Assembly: GCF_964253025.1 (NCBI RefSeq)
Contig: NZ_CAXUQC020000001.1
Coordinates: forward strand, 4,898,001 to 4,962,000
Direction of reading: 5' to 3'
DNA length: 64,000 bases
Source of the DNA: Rhizobacter sp964253025
GTDB taxonomy: Bacteria > Pseudomonadota > Gammaproteobacteria > Burkholderiales > Burkholderiaceae_C
The notes under the pieces are model-generated. The model searched no databases, was not told where the DNA came from, and saw nothing but the letters and a program-made list of their open reading frames with translations. This document shows, piece after piece, positions 8,608-17,420 of this stretch (positions are counted from its first letter, which is position 1; each line of letters starts with the position of its first letter). Made by a program: the position numbers and the translations under genes.

Positions 8608-8871
8608 GAAGTGGTGGAATGCCCATCGATCGCGGGGCCGGGTCGGGCTGGTACGTGGCGTGACCTCGGATTTCGCCGGATTCTGCCCCACAACCAAACC
8701 CTCTGCTCTGCGGGGACACCCGGCTGGCGGCCGCGCCACAGCGGGGTGTGTGGAATGCCACGAGTCCCGCACAAGGGCCTGCGTCCGACCCCGGGACCAC
8801 ATCCGGTTGCACGGGGTGCGGCGCTTGGGCGTAAGCTCGTTGGCGATGACACGAACGCCGCGGAGGATTCC

Positions 8872-9729
8872 ATGTTGATTGCTGCATTGCAGATGGTTTC
8901 CACGCCGGACCTGCACCGCAACCTCGAACGTGCCGATGCCCTGATCGCCGAGGCGGCCCAGGCCGGCGCGTCCCTCGTGGCCCTGCCGGAGTACTTCTGC
9001 CTCATGGGGCACACCGACCGGGACAAGCTCGCCGTGGCCGAGGCGCCCGGCGATGGCCCGATCCAGTCCATGCTGTCGAACGCCGCGCAGCGGCACGGCG
9101 TGTGGGTGATCGGCGGCACCTTGCCGCTGCGCACGGGCGACCCCGATCGGGCGCTCAACAGTTGCGGCGCCTACGGTCCCGACGGCCGGCAGGTGGCGCG
9201 CTACGACAAGATGCACCTGTTTCGCTACGACAACGGCCGCGAGCGCTACGACGAGGGACAGGTGCTCGACGCGGGCGGGTATCCGGTGGCTTTCCAGGCC
9301 GGGTCGTTGCGCGTGGGCCTGAGCATCTGCTACGACCTGCGCTTCCCGGAGCTGTACCGTGCGCTCACCGTCGACCCGTGCGACCTGCTCGCCGTGCCGG
9401 CTGCGTTCACGCACACCACCGGGCGGGCCCACTGGGAGCTGCTGCTGCGCGCTCGCGCGGTGGAGAACCAGTGCTACGTGATCGCACCCGCGCAAGGCGG
9501 GCTGCACGAGAACGGCCGCCGCACCTTCGGCCACAGCATGGTGGTCGATCCCTGGGGCGAGGTGCTGGCCATGCGGGAGGAGGGCGAAGGCGTCGTCATG
9601 GCCACTCTGTCAGCGGAGCGGCTTGCGGCCGTCAGGGCGCAGCTGCCCGCGCTCAGTCATCGGCGCGGGAGCCTGGCCGAAGGATTCAGCGGCGTCCGAA
9701 CATCATCTGCCGGGCCAGCAAAGACTTGA
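8872..9729 (+). CDS. Nitrilase-superfamily carbon-nitrogen hydrolase (Nit1/Nit2-like)
   Basis: 285 residues; the ATG at 8872 follows a strong CGGAGGA ribosome site. Catalytic triad visible: Glu40 (LPEYF), Lys113 (YDKMHLF) and Cys153 (SICYDLRFPELYR). The sequence is of the omega-amidase / deaminated-glutathione amidase branch, so a metabolite-repair role (deaminated glutathione or alpha-ketoglutaramate) is the best guess. The last 44 bp overlap the convergent UbiH-like gene. Confidence 0.9.
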   Translation: MLIAALQMVSTPDLHRNLERADALIAEAAQAGASLVALPEYFCLMGHTDRDKLAVAEAPGDGPIQSMLSNAAQRHGVWVIGGTLPLRTGDPDRALNSCGAYGPDGRQVARYDKMHLFRYDNGRERYDEGQVLDAGGYPVAFQAGSLRVGLSICYDLRFPELYRALTVDPCDLLAVPAAFTHTTGRAHWELLLRARAVENQCYVIAPAQGGLHENGRRTFGHSMVVDPWGEVLAMREEGEGVVMATLSAERLAAVRAQLPALSHRRGSLAEGFSGVRTSSAGPAKT

Positions 9730-10900
9730 GCGGCGGCGCAGCCTGCAATGCGGCCAGCCCGAAGCCCCGCAAGGTGCTCAGGCCGGGCAGCTGCCAGGTG
9801 AAGCTGCGCGCGAGGAAATCGGTGGCCGCGATCATGGCCCAGCGGTCGGGGGCCCGCTGCCACTGGATGCGGCGCAGCGCACTGTCGATGTCGGGCTGGC
9901 GCGTCAGCCGGGCCACCAGTTCGTGGGCATCGCGCAACCCGAGGTTCAATCCCTGGCCCGCGACGGGGTGCAGCGTCTGGGCGGCGTTGCCGATGCGCAC
10001 CGTGCGCCCCTGAACGAGACTTCGCTCCGCATTGAGGCCGAGCGGGAATGACTTCAGCGGCGAAACCGCGGTGATGCGGCCGGTGCCTTCGGCGAAGAGG
10101 TTGTCGAGCACGGCGACGCGCTGGGCATCGGTGAGCGGTGCCACCGGGTCATCGTCCGACGGCACGCACCACACGAGCGATGCGCGGGCGTGGCCCTCCG
10201 GGCCGTCCGGCAAGGGCAGCAGCGCGGCCGGACCGTTGGGGGTGAAGCGCTCGTAGGCGACGCCCCGCTCGCTGCCGGCAAGCGTCACGGTGCCGACCCA
10301 GGCCGTCTGACGGTAGTCGCGCGTCAGGCCCTTGCGCGCCTGGTCGGAGAACACCCCGCCCTCGGCCACCACGGCGAGGTCGAAGCGCTCGGCCACGCCG
10401 GCATCGAGTTCGATGCCGCCGGGCAGCGGCTTGAGCGCCGTGACCCGCGTGCCGAAACGTGCCGACAGTCGTGCCGGCTCGGCGTCGCAGGCGGCCAGCC
10501 ACGCGGCTTGCAGCGGTGCCACGATCGCCCCGTACGACGCCACGGCACCGAGCTGCGCCACCCGCTCGTCCTCGGCCCGGATGCACAAGGCCGGCTCGCG
10601 GTCGGTGCCCACGGTGAGTCCGAGCAGGGCCGGTTGCTGCTGCGACACATGCACCGCGCGGATCGGCATGGCCCGGGTGGCGACCGCCGGCCAGACGCCC
10701 AGGCGCTCCAGCGTCTGGACGCTGCCGAGCGACAGTGCGAGCGTGCGTGGGTCGGCCGCGACCGGCGCGTCGACCGGCCTCACATCGAACACGGTCACCT
10801 GGGCGTGCGGCAACTGCCGCGATGCCTGCAAGGCGAGGGCGAGCCCGACCGGGCCGGCCCCGATCACGGCAAGCGACAGGGAAGAGGATCTGGCGTTCAT
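9686..10900 (-). CDS. UbiH/UbiF/COQ6-family FAD monooxygenase
   Basis: 404 residues. FAD-binding motif VIGAGPVGLALALQ at the N-terminus and a second flavin motif GNAAQTLHPVAGQGLNLG near residue 300, both diagnostic of the ubiquinone-biosynthesis hydroxylases. The ring position hydroxylated (UbiH, UbiF or UbiI/UbiL/UbiM) cannot be set from sequence reading alone. The gene is monocistronic, convergent with the nitrilase gene and overlapping it by 44 bp. Confidence 0.9.
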   Translation of the reverse strand: MNARSSSLSLAVIGAGPVGLALALQASRQLPHAQVTVFDVRPVDAPVAADPRTLALSLGSVQTLERLGVWPAVATRAMPIRAVHVSQQQPALLGLTVGTDREPALCIRAEDERVAQLGAVASYGAIVAPLQAAWLAACDAEPARLSARFGTRVTALKPLPGGIELDAGVAERFDLAVVAEGGVFSDQARKGLTRDYRQTAWVGTVTLAGSERGVAYERFTPNGPAALLPLPDGPEGHARASLVWCVPSDDDPVAPLTDAQRVAVLDNLFAEGTGRITAVSPLKSFPLGLNAERSLVQGRTVRIGNAAQTLHPVAGQGLNLGLRDAHELVARLTRQPDIDSALRRIQWQRAPDRWAMIAATDFLARSFTWQLPGLSTLRGFGLAALQAAPPLKSLLARQMMFGRR

Positions 10901-10988
10901 GTGTGCGGATTCTCACGAATGAAGCGAACGGCGGCCGACAGTGCCTGCGGGCCCTCCCGCGAATGAGGGGTGGCGGTTTGCGGCTCCT

Positions 10989-11007
10989 CCCCCCTGCCCA
11001 TGGGGGG
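10989..11007. repeat. C6/G6 hairpin upstream of PEP-CTERM gene
   Basis: CCCCCC (10989-10994) pairs with GGGGGG (11002-11007) across a 7-nt loop, followed by a further C-run at about 11019-11024. The layout resembles the GC hairpin core of the tandem repeat at 17421-17632, so it may be a degraded copy of the same intergenic element. Confidence 0.4.
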
Positions 11008-11086
11008 CGCCGCGGTGTCCCCCCGCCCGCACGCATGGCACATTGAGTCAGGCATCTGTGCCACAGCATTTGAACAGGAGTTGGGT

Positions 11087-11593
11087 ATGAAACTAAAGGC
11101 TTTGGTGGCCTCCATCGCGCTGGCTGCGGCCGGTTCCTCGATGGCCGCCACGTTCGGCCTGGGCGATGTGACGGCGGGGCAGTCGGTCTGGTTCGGCAAC
11201 TGGTTCGGCAAGAACCAATCGTTCAGCGACACCTTCACCTTCACCCTGACTGGTGACTCGAACACCATCGGCACCATCTGGGACGCCGAGTTCCTGTCGC
11301 GCAACGACACGACCCTGACCTCGGTGACGCTGACCGGCGGTGGCCTGTCGTCGACCATCGTCGACACGACGCCGGCCGACTTCTCGTTCAGCAACCTGAT
11401 GGCCGGTACCTACAACCTCATCGTGAACGGCACGGTGTCGGGCCACAACCTCGGCCTGTACGAGGGCGCTGGCTACGCCGGGCGCATGGATGTCGCGGCC
11501 GCCGTGCCGGAACCCGAAGCCATCGCCATGCTGGCGCTGGGCCTCGGTGCCGTCGGTTTTGCCGCACGCCGCCGCAAGAACCAGTCGAAGTAA
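11087..11593 (+). CDS. FxDxF-type PEP-CTERM exported protein
   Basis: 168 residues; the ATG at 11087 follows a CAGGAG site. Signal peptide (MKLKALVASIALAAAGSSMA), a small beta-rich middle with the family motif NQSFSDTFTFTLTG, and a C-terminal sorting signal from residue 140: VPEPEAIAML, hydrophobic helix, RRRK. PEP-CTERM proteins are cut by an exosortase, and exosortase B lies two genes downstream, so this is a probable local substrate. It ends in a strong terminator, so it is transcribed apart from epsD-xrtB-epsI. Confidence 0.88.
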   Translation: MKLKALVASIALAAAGSSMAATFGLGDVTAGQSVWFGNWFGKNQSFSDTFTFTLTGDSNTIGTIWDAEFLSRNDTTLTSVTLTGGGLSSTIVDTTPADFSFSNLMAGTYNLIVNGTVSGHNLGLYEGAGYAGRMDVAAAVPEPEAIAMLALGLGAVGFAARRRKNQSK

Positions 11594-11634
11594 GCGCTCG
11601 GGTGTCCGTTCGCGGGCGCCGCGCACACTCCGCG

Positions 11635-11663
11635 AGGCGGATCCGACCGGGTCCGCCTTTTTT
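11635..11663 (+). terminator. Rho-independent terminator after PEP-CTERM gene
   Basis: AGGCGGA (11635-11641) pairs with TCCGCCT (11652-11658), with inner CC/GG pairs, followed by a run of six T residues. It lies 42 bp after the stop. Confidence 0.85.
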
Positions 11664-11774
11664 CATGAGGCGTCCGCCCCTTTGCGGCGGTCGTGAATTT
11701 GCACCGCCGGTCGCGCTCTGTGCCATGCTCGCGCCCCGGCTCCGGATCATCTTCCGGCCTTCTGGAACTCCGAC

Positions 11775-12737
11775 ATGACCTTTTCGCTTCGCTCATCTGG
11801 TTCCCGTGCTGCCCTGCTGGCCCTCGCCGTGAGCACCGTGCTCGCGATGGCGGCCTGCTCGAAGGACGGCGAGAAGAAGGCCACCTCGCAGGTGGCGGTG
11901 AAGGTGAACGGCGAAGAGGTGTCCGTGCACCAGGTCGACCTGGTCCTTCGCCGGCAGCTGGCAAACGTGCCGCCCGCCCAGCAGGATGCGGCCGCCAAGC
12001 GCGTGCTCGAGGGACTCGTCGACCAGGAAATCACCGCCCAGGCGGCCCGACGGGACAAGCTCGACCAGGACCCCCGCGTCGTTCAGATGATGGAGGCGGC
12101 CAAGCGCGACGTGCTGGCCCGCGCCTACCTCGAGCGCCTCGCCGAGCGAGTGACCGAACCGTCCAGCGACGAGATCGACCGCTACCACGACGGCCATCCC
12201 AACCTCTTCAGCCAGCGGCGCCTGTACTCCCTGCAGGAAACCACCGTCGCGCTGCCGGCCGAGCGGGCGCAGGCGCTGAAGGCTCGCATCGAGGGCGCCG
12301 CCACCCTGACCGAACTGAACGAGCTGCTGCGCGCCGAATCGCTGCAGTTCTCGACCCGCCAGACCTCCGTCTCGGCTGAGGACGTGCCCCTCGCGATGCT
12401 CGATCAGCTCGCTGCCCTGAAGGAAGGCCAGTCGATGGTCCAGGCGCGCGACGGCGGCGTGCGCGTGCTCACGGTTCTCAATGCCCAGCTGGCCCCGGTA
12501 CCGCCCCCCGTGGCCAAGCGCCTGGTGGCGGCCTTCCTCACCAACGACCGCAAGCGCACTGCGCAGCAGCAGGGCGTGACCGCCCTGCGCGAGAAGGCGC
12601 AGATCGAGTACCAGGGGCGCTACGCCCAGCTGGTGGCCGCCACGGCTGCCAGCGCCCCCGCCGGTGCCGCGGGCGCGTCGGCTGCGGCGCCCGCCGACGG
12701 TCTTGCCCCGGCTGAAACGGCGGCGTCCGCCCCCTGA
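11775..12737 (+). CDS. epsD: EpsD-family lipoprotein, peptidyl-prolyl isomerase-like
   Basis: 320 residues. Lipobox ending in AMAAC (Cys28) makes it a lipoprotein. The N-terminal SurA/PpiC-like region (VAVKVNGEEVSVHQVDLVL, then VLEGLVDQEITAQAA) is followed by a PPIase-like part and an Ala/Pro-rich tail. The EpsD family accompanies exosortases in exopolysaccharide loci and is presumed to assist folding or export of secreted proteins. It starts an operon with xrtB 14 bp downstream. No EPS glycosyltransferases flank it. Confidence 0.85.
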   Translation: MTFSLRSSGSRAALLALAVSTVLAMAACSKDGEKKATSQVAVKVNGEEVSVHQVDLVLRRQLANVPPAQQDAAAKRVLEGLVDQEITAQAARRDKLDQDPRVVQMMEAAKRDVLARAYLERLAERVTEPSSDEIDRYHDGHPNLFSQRRLYSLQETTVALPAERAQALKARIEGAATLTELNELLRAESLQFSTRQTSVSAEDVPLAMLDQLAALKEGQSMVQARDGGVRVLTVLNAQLAPVPPPVAKRLVAAFLTNDRKRTAQQQGVTALREKAQIEYQGRYAQLVAATAASAPAGAAGASAAAPADGLAPAETAASAP

Positions 12738-12751
12738 TCCTTTTGCCCGCC

Positions 12752-13654
12752 ATGACGCCGCTCGCCCCTGCCGCCTCCACCCGACCGGTGCACCCGGTCG
12801 TGCGCTGGTTCGCCCCGCTCGACCCCTGGGCGTTCGCGCTGGTGGCGATCGGCCTCGGCGTCCTCTACGTTCCCACCTACTGGGATTTCCTGCACGGGTT
12901 CTGGGTGTCGTTCAGCCAGGGCCACGAGCCGCTGGTGCTCGGCATTTGCGGCTGGCTGGCCTGGCGGCGCCGCGAGGCGCTGGCCGCCCTCGCACCGGAG
13001 GCGGCCGCGCCCCGTGCGGCCGCGGCTGCGCTGGTCATCGGGATCCTGATGTACGTGTTCGGCCGCACGCAGCAATTCCTGCGCATCGAACTGCTGTCCC
13101 AGGTGGTGGTGCTGGCCGGCGTCGCGCTGGCCTATCGCGGCTGGGCCGGCCTGCGCGCGGTGTGGTTTCCGCTCTTCTTCCTGATGTTCGTCATCCCGCT
13201 GCCGTACGGCACGGTGATGGCCATCACCGGTCCGCTGAAGGCCGCCGTGTCCGCGGTTGCCACGGCCGGCATGTCTGCACTCGGCTACCCAATCGGGCGC
13301 TCGGGCGTGGTCATCACCATCGGCCAGTACCAGTTGCTGGTGGCCGAGGCGTGCGCCGGCCTGCAGACCATGTTCACGCTCGAAGCCATGGGCCTGCTCT
13401 ATACCAACCTCATGGCCTATCGCTCGCCGGTGCGCAGCATCATCCTCGCGGTGATGGTGATCCCCGTGGCCTTCCTCGCCAACGTGGTGCGGGTCATCAT
13501 CCTCGTGCTCATCACGTACCACCTGGGCGACGAGGTGGGCCAGGGCTTCGTCCACGGCTTCGCCGGTCTGGTGCTGTTCGCCGTGGCCCTGATGTTCATC
13601 ATGGGGTTCGACCGCCTGCTGGGTGCGGTGCTGCCGAAGCGGTGGGCCGAATGA
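12752..13654 (+). CDS. xrtB: Exosortase B
   Basis: 300 residues from the ATG at 12752; an in-frame TTG lies 9 bp earlier. Polytopic membrane transpeptidase that recognises PEP-CTERM tails. Catalytic residues visible: Cys201 in VAEACAGLQTM, Arg247 in LANVVRVIIL and His268 in GFVHGFAGLVLF. About eight membrane segments. Length and neighbours (EpsD before, EpsI after) match exosortase B. The stop overlaps the epsI start by 4 bp (ATGA). Confidence 0.93.
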   Translation: MTPLAPAASTRPVHPVVRWFAPLDPWAFALVAIGLGVLYVPTYWDFLHGFWVSFSQGHEPLVLGICGWLAWRRREALAALAPEAAAPRAAAAALVIGILMYVFGRTQQFLRIELLSQVVVLAGVALAYRGWAGLRAVWFPLFFLMFVIPLPYGTVMAITGPLKAAVSAVATAGMSALGYPIGRSGVVITIGQYQLLVAEACAGLQTMFTLEAMGLLYTNLMAYRSPVRSIILAVMVIPVAFLANVVRVIILVLITYHLGDEVGQGFVHGFAGLVLFAVALMFIMGFDRLLGAVLPKRWAE

Positions 13655-14346
13655 CGATGCAACCTGCTCGCCGCAAGGCCCTCCTCATCGCGGCCGCCAT
13701 GGGCGGCGGTGCGGCGCTGGCCGTGGTCGGCAAGCCGACACGCCGCCTCGCCGATGAACGCCCCCCGGTCAAGCTCGAAGCCGTCTTCCCGGAGCGTTTC
13801 GCCGGTTGGCAGGTGGCGCCGACCGCCGGCGCGCTGGTGCGTCCGTCCGACGAGACCGGCAAGATCTATGGCATCTACGACCAGGTGCTGGAGCGGGTGT
13901 ACGTCGGCCCGGCGGGCGAGCGCGTGATGCTGTCGGTGGCCTACGGCACCGAGCAGTCGGTCGGCCTGCAGGTGCACCGGCCCGAGATCTGCTATCCGGG
14001 CGGCGGCTTCAAGGTGAGCGAACTCACGCGGCTCACGCTGCCGATCGGCGGCCGCGAGCTGCCGGTGACGCGGCTCTTCGCCACGCAGCCCGGGCGCGCC
14101 GAGCCCATCACCTACTGGACTGTGCTCGGCGACACCGTCGAAGGCAGCAGCCGGTCGTTCCGGTGGCGTCAGATCCTCTCGGGCCTGCGCGGCCAGATCC
14201 TCGACGGCATGCTGGTGCGGGTGTCGACCCTCGACACCCAACTGGACCGCGCCTACGCCCAGCAGGCCCGCTTCGCCAACGACCTGGTGGCCGCGGTCGA
14301 TCCGGCCATGCGCGTGCGTGTGATCGGCAAAGCCGCGCCGGTGTGA
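13651..14346 (+). CDS. epsI: EpsI family exosortase-associated protein
   Basis: 231 residues with an N-terminal signal/anchor (KALLIAAAMGGGAALAVVG). The DUF3485/EpsI motif VHRPEICYPGGGF is present near residues 107-119. EpsI is often fused to or adjacent to exosortase and is required for exopolysaccharide output in Methylobacillus; its molecular action is unknown. Translationally coupled to xrtB. A GGAGGC/GCCTCC stem-loop at 14364-14381, without a T-run, follows its stop. Confidence 0.88.
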   Translation: MTMQPARRKALLIAAAMGGGAALAVVGKPTRRLADERPPVKLEAVFPERFAGWQVAPTAGALVRPSDETGKIYGIYDQVLERVYVGPAGERVMLSVAYGTEQSVGLQVHRPEICYPGGGFKVSELTRLTLPIGGRELPVTRLFATQPGRAEPITYWTVLGDTVEGSSRSFRWRQILSGLRGQILDGMLVRVSTLDTQLDRAYAQQARFANDLVAAVDPAMRVRVIGKAAPV

Positions 14347-14390
14347 CAAGCACCACTTCCGGGGGAGGCGGACCTGCCTCCGGGAGGTCC

Positions 14391-14396
14391 TATGAT
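14391..14396 (+). promoter_or_regulatory. Candidate -10 for SPFH operon
   Basis: TATGAT lies 29 bp before the SPFH ATG and just after the 14364-14381 stem-loop, suggesting that the SPFH cluster has its own promoter. No clear -35 is seen. Confidence 0.35.
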
Positions 14397-14425
14397 GCGC
14401 GGATCAACTGCCGGGGGAGAGCCGC

Positions 14426-15460
14426 ATGGGCCTGATGGATTTCATCAAGAAACAGTTCATCGACATACTCGAGTGGACCGAGTCCGGCGACGGCGTGCTC
14501 GCATGGCGCTACCCGATGGCGGGCAACGAGATCCAGTACGGCGGCTCGCTCACCGTGCGCGAGTCGCAGATGGCGGTGTTCGTGAACGAGGGCAAGGTCG
14601 CCGACGTGTTCGGCCCCGGCATGTACAAGCTGACCACCAGCACGTTGCCGGTGCTCACCTACCTCAAGAACTGGGACAAGCTCTTCCAGAGCCCGTTCAA
14701 GAGCGACGTCTACTTCTTCAGCACACGCCAGCAGGTGGACCAGCGCTGGGGCACCTCGCAGCCGGTGACCATCCGCGACAAGGACTTCGGTGCCGTGCGC
14801 CTGCGCGCCTTCGGCAACTACAGCTACCGCATCGTCGATCCGAAGCGCTTCCACACCGAAATCTCCGGCACCCGCGACCTCTACACCGTCGCCGACCTCG
14901 ACGGGCAGCTGCGCGGCCTGATGCTGCAGCACATCTCGGACGCCGTGGCCTCCAGCGGCGTGGCCTTCCTCGACCTCGCGGCCAACCAGATCGAGTTCGC
15001 GCGCGCGCTGCAGGAGGCGACCGCACCGTCCTTCGAGGCGCTCGGCCTGAAGCTCGAGAGCGTGACGATGCAGAACGTCTCGCTGCCCGAGGAGCTGCAG
15101 AAGATCCTCGACCAGAAGATCGGCATGGGCATGGTCGGTGGCGACATGGGCAAGTTCATGCAATACCAGACCGCCCAGTCCATCCCGAAGTTCGCGGAAG
15201 GCGCAGGGCAGGGTGGGAGCGTGGCGGGCGACGCCATGGGGCTGGGCGCCGGTGTGGCCCTCGGCCAGGTGCTCGCGGGCCAGCTGTCGCAGGGCCTGCA
15301 GAGCCAGCCCGCCGCCACCGCCGCGACCGCCGCGGGCGCCATCCGTCCCGAGGACGTGATGGCCACGCTCGAGAAGCTCGGCGAGCTCAAGGCCAAGGGC
15401 ATCCTCACGCAGGAAGAGTTCGACGCCAAGAAGGGCGAACTGCTGAAGAAGCTCGTCTGA
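14426..15460 (+). CDS. SPFH-domain protein with C-terminal SHOCT motif
   Basis: 344 residues; the ATG at 14426 follows a GGGGGAG site. The SPFH/band-7-like domain spans roughly residues 25-240 (MAVFVNEGKVADVFGPGMY and PVTIRDKDFGAVRLRAFGNY), then a Gly/Ala/Gln-rich linker, then a SHOCT-type helical hairpin (LGELKAKGILTQEEFDAKK). It belongs to the 'virion core protein' YdjI-type SPFH group, which lacks a strong membrane anchor and is expected to scaffold at the membrane. It heads a same-strand series with DUF4178, DUF350, aminopropyltransferase and FAD oxidoreductase genes. Confidence 0.85.
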   Translation: MGLMDFIKKQFIDILEWTESGDGVLAWRYPMAGNEIQYGGSLTVRESQMAVFVNEGKVADVFGPGMYKLTTSTLPVLTYLKNWDKLFQSPFKSDVYFFSTRQQVDQRWGTSQPVTIRDKDFGAVRLRAFGNYSYRIVDPKRFHTEISGTRDLYTVADLDGQLRGLMLQHISDAVASSGVAFLDLAANQIEFARALQEATAPSFEALGLKLESVTMQNVSLPEELQKILDQKIGMGMVGGDMGKFMQYQTAQSIPKFAEGAGQGGSVAGDAMGLGAGVALGQVLAGQLSQGLQSQPAATAATAAGAIRPEDVMATLEKLGELKAKGILTQEEFDAKKGELLKKLV

Positions 15461-15546
15461 ACGCGCACGTGTGAACGCGTTCCAGCCTTGCATGCCGGCG
15501 GGCGGCGCCCGTTCGGCGCCTCGCCGCGGCCCCTGACCGCCTGCCC

Positions 15547-17145
15547 TTGACGACCGATTCCTCCTCACCCCAGCGCGCCTACCGGGCCGCGTGCCCGAAC
15601 TGCGGCGCGCCGGTCGACTTCCGCTCGGCCGCCTCCGCCTTCGCCGTGTGCAGCTTCTGCCGCAGCACCCTGGTGCGCGACGGCGAGGCCTTGCGCAAGA
15701 TCGGCGAAAGCGCCGAACTCTTCGACGACCATTCACCGCTGCAGCTCGGTGTGACCGGCGTCGCCCAGGGCGAAGGTTTCGCCCTCGTGGGACGCCTGCA
15801 GTACCGCTACGGGCAGGGCACCTGGAACGAATGGCATGCGCTGTTCGACAACGGGCGCAGCGGCTGGCTGAGCGAAGACAACGGCGCCTACGTGCTGGCC
15901 TTCGACCAGGCCCTGGCCGAGGCGGTCCCGGCGCCGGAAAAGCTCATCGTCGGCCAGGCCCTCACGGTGGGCGCGCGACGATGGCACATCGCCTCCGTCA
16001 CCGCAGCGCGCCTGATCGCCGCGCAGGGCGAGCTGCCCTTCAAGCCCAACCTCGAGCGCGGCTTCGTGGTGGCCGACCTGCGCGCCGCGGGCGACGAGGT
16101 GGGCACCCTCGACTATGCCGATCCGGCGCGCCCTTTGTGGTCCGTCGGCCGCCCGGTGCGGCTGGACGACCTCAAGCTCGTCGGCCTTGCCGAGGGCGGG
16201 GGCGGGGCGGGCGGTGGCACGGAGAAGACCCTGCGCGCCTCGAGCCTGTCGTGCCCGAGCTGCGGGGCGGCGCTGGAGGTTCGGCTCAGCACCACCCAGT
16301 CCATCGTTTGCCATCAGTGCCATGCCGTCGTCGACGTCTCCAAGGGCGTGGGGGCCGACCTGGCCCACTACGCACAGGACAACGGCAGCGAGCCGTTGAT
16401 TCCACTCGGCACCGTCGGGCGTTTGGCGCTCGGCGGCAAGAATCCGCTGCCCTGGCAGGTCGTGGGTTATGTCGAGCGGTGCGAGGTGCCGGATGACGCC
16501 GAGGACGACGAACAATCCTTGTGGCGGGAGTACCTGCTCTACCACCGCACCGCGGGCTTCGCCTTCCTGGTGGATGCGGAGGACGGCTGGAGCTGGGCGG
16601 TGCCCATCACCGGGGTCCCCGAGGGCCAAGGCCGGACCGTCAAGTACCAGGGCCGCACCTACCGGCAGATGTACCGCTACCGTGGCGAGATCACCTACGT
16701 GCTGGGCGAGTTCTACTGGCACCTGGAACGTCGCCAGCGCACCGACAACATCGACTACACGAGTGGCACCCATCGCCTCAACCGCGAGGAAACGCGGGAG
16801 GGCGACACGCACGAGGTGGTGTGGTCGGCCGGCGCCGTGCTGCCGGCCGATGCGGTGCGCCGCGCCTTCAAGCTGCCCGATGAACAAGCAGCCGCGATGG
16901 AACGTGACGTGGCCCCGACCTCGTCCAGTGGCTCCTGGCTGGCCAAGCTGTTCCTGTGGGGTTTCATCATCGCGGTCATCCTGATGCTGTTCCGCTGCGG
17001 CCGCGACGATGATTGCAACGACCAGCTGCAACGCTACGGCCAGGCGTCGCAGGAGTACCAGTCGTGCCTGGCGAACAACCGCAGCAGCGGGCGCACCGGC
17101 GGCAGCTCGTACGGTGGCTTCTCCAGCGGCGGCAGCCACAAATGA
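15547..17145 (+). CDS. DUF4178 zinc-ribbon membrane protein
   Basis: 532 residues from a TTG at 15547; no better start with a ribosome site is evident. Two zinc ribbons: CPNCGAP...CSFC near residues 16-38 and CPSCGAA...CHQC near 236-258, each followed by a DUF4178-like beta region. One membrane helix at about 464-483 (LFLWGFIIAVILMLF) and a Cys-containing, Gly/Ser-rich tail. DUF4178 has no known activity. Its genes recur beside SPFH, DUF350 and spermidine-synthase-like genes, as here. Confidence 0.82.
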   Translation: MTTDSSSPQRAYRAACPNCGAPVDFRSAASAFAVCSFCRSTLVRDGEALRKIGESAELFDDHSPLQLGVTGVAQGEGFALVGRLQYRYGQGTWNEWHALFDNGRSGWLSEDNGAYVLAFDQALAEAVPAPEKLIVGQALTVGARRWHIASVTAARLIAAQGELPFKPNLERGFVVADLRAAGDEVGTLDYADPARPLWSVGRPVRLDDLKLVGLAEGGGGAGGGTEKTLRASSLSCPSCGAALEVRLSTTQSIVCHQCHAVVDVSKGVGADLAHYAQDNGSEPLIPLGTVGRLALGGKNPLPWQVVGYVERCEVPDDAEDDEQSLWREYLLYHRTAGFAFLVDAEDGWSWAVPITGVPEGQGRTVKYQGRTYRQMYRYRGEITYVLGEFYWHLERRQRTDNIDYTSGTHRLNREETREGDTHEVVWSAGAVLPADAVRRAFKLPDEQAAAMERDVAPTSSSGSWLAKLFLWGFIIAVILMLFRCGRDDDCNDQLQRYGQASQEYQSCLANNRSSGRTGGSSYGGFSSGGSHK

Positions 17146-17196
17146 GCGGCCGAGCCCGGGCCGCTTCCCTTACCCGAATCTTCCGAGGAGAACCCC

Positions 17197-17418
17197 ATGT
17201 TTGGAATCGAATGGTTGAAGCCGAGCGTCTTCGGCGGCTCCATCCTGTACGCGCTGGTCGGCGTGCTGGTCTTCTGGATCTGCTTCGTCATCGTCGACAA
17301 GCTCACCCCGTATGACCTGTGGGCCGAGATCGTCGAGAAGCGCAACACCGCGCTGGCCATCGTGGTGGCGGCGATGTGCCTGGCCATCGGCTTGATCGTT
17401 GCTGCAGCCATACATTGA
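17197..17418 (+). CDS. DUF350 small membrane protein
   Basis: 73 residues; a strong GAGGAG site precedes the ATG. Two membrane helices (SILYALVGVLVFWICFVIVD and AIVVAAMCLAIGLIVAAAI) linked by a charged loop KLTPYDLWAEIVEKRN, giving one DUF350 unit; many members have two or three. E. coli YjfL is a member, encoded beside a PspA homologue and a glutathionylspermidine-synthase-like protein. Here it lies 51 bp after the DUF4178 gene. Confidence 0.85.
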   Translation: MFGIEWLKPSVFGGSILYALVGVLVFWICFVIVDKLTPYDLWAEIVEKRNTALAIVVAAMCLAIGLIVAAAIH

Positions 17419-17420
17419 AC

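Noticed and set aside
5929..8871. Long plus-strand open frame extending upstream of the nitrilase gene
   Set aside because: It is antisense to glnE; the real start at 8872 has a ribosome site and begins the nitrilase fold.
11036..11063. Possible sigma-54 promoter (TGGCAC) upstream of the PEP-CTERM gene
   Set aside because: The -12 GC is missing at the required spacing; only a TGGCAC/GTGCCA dyad remains.
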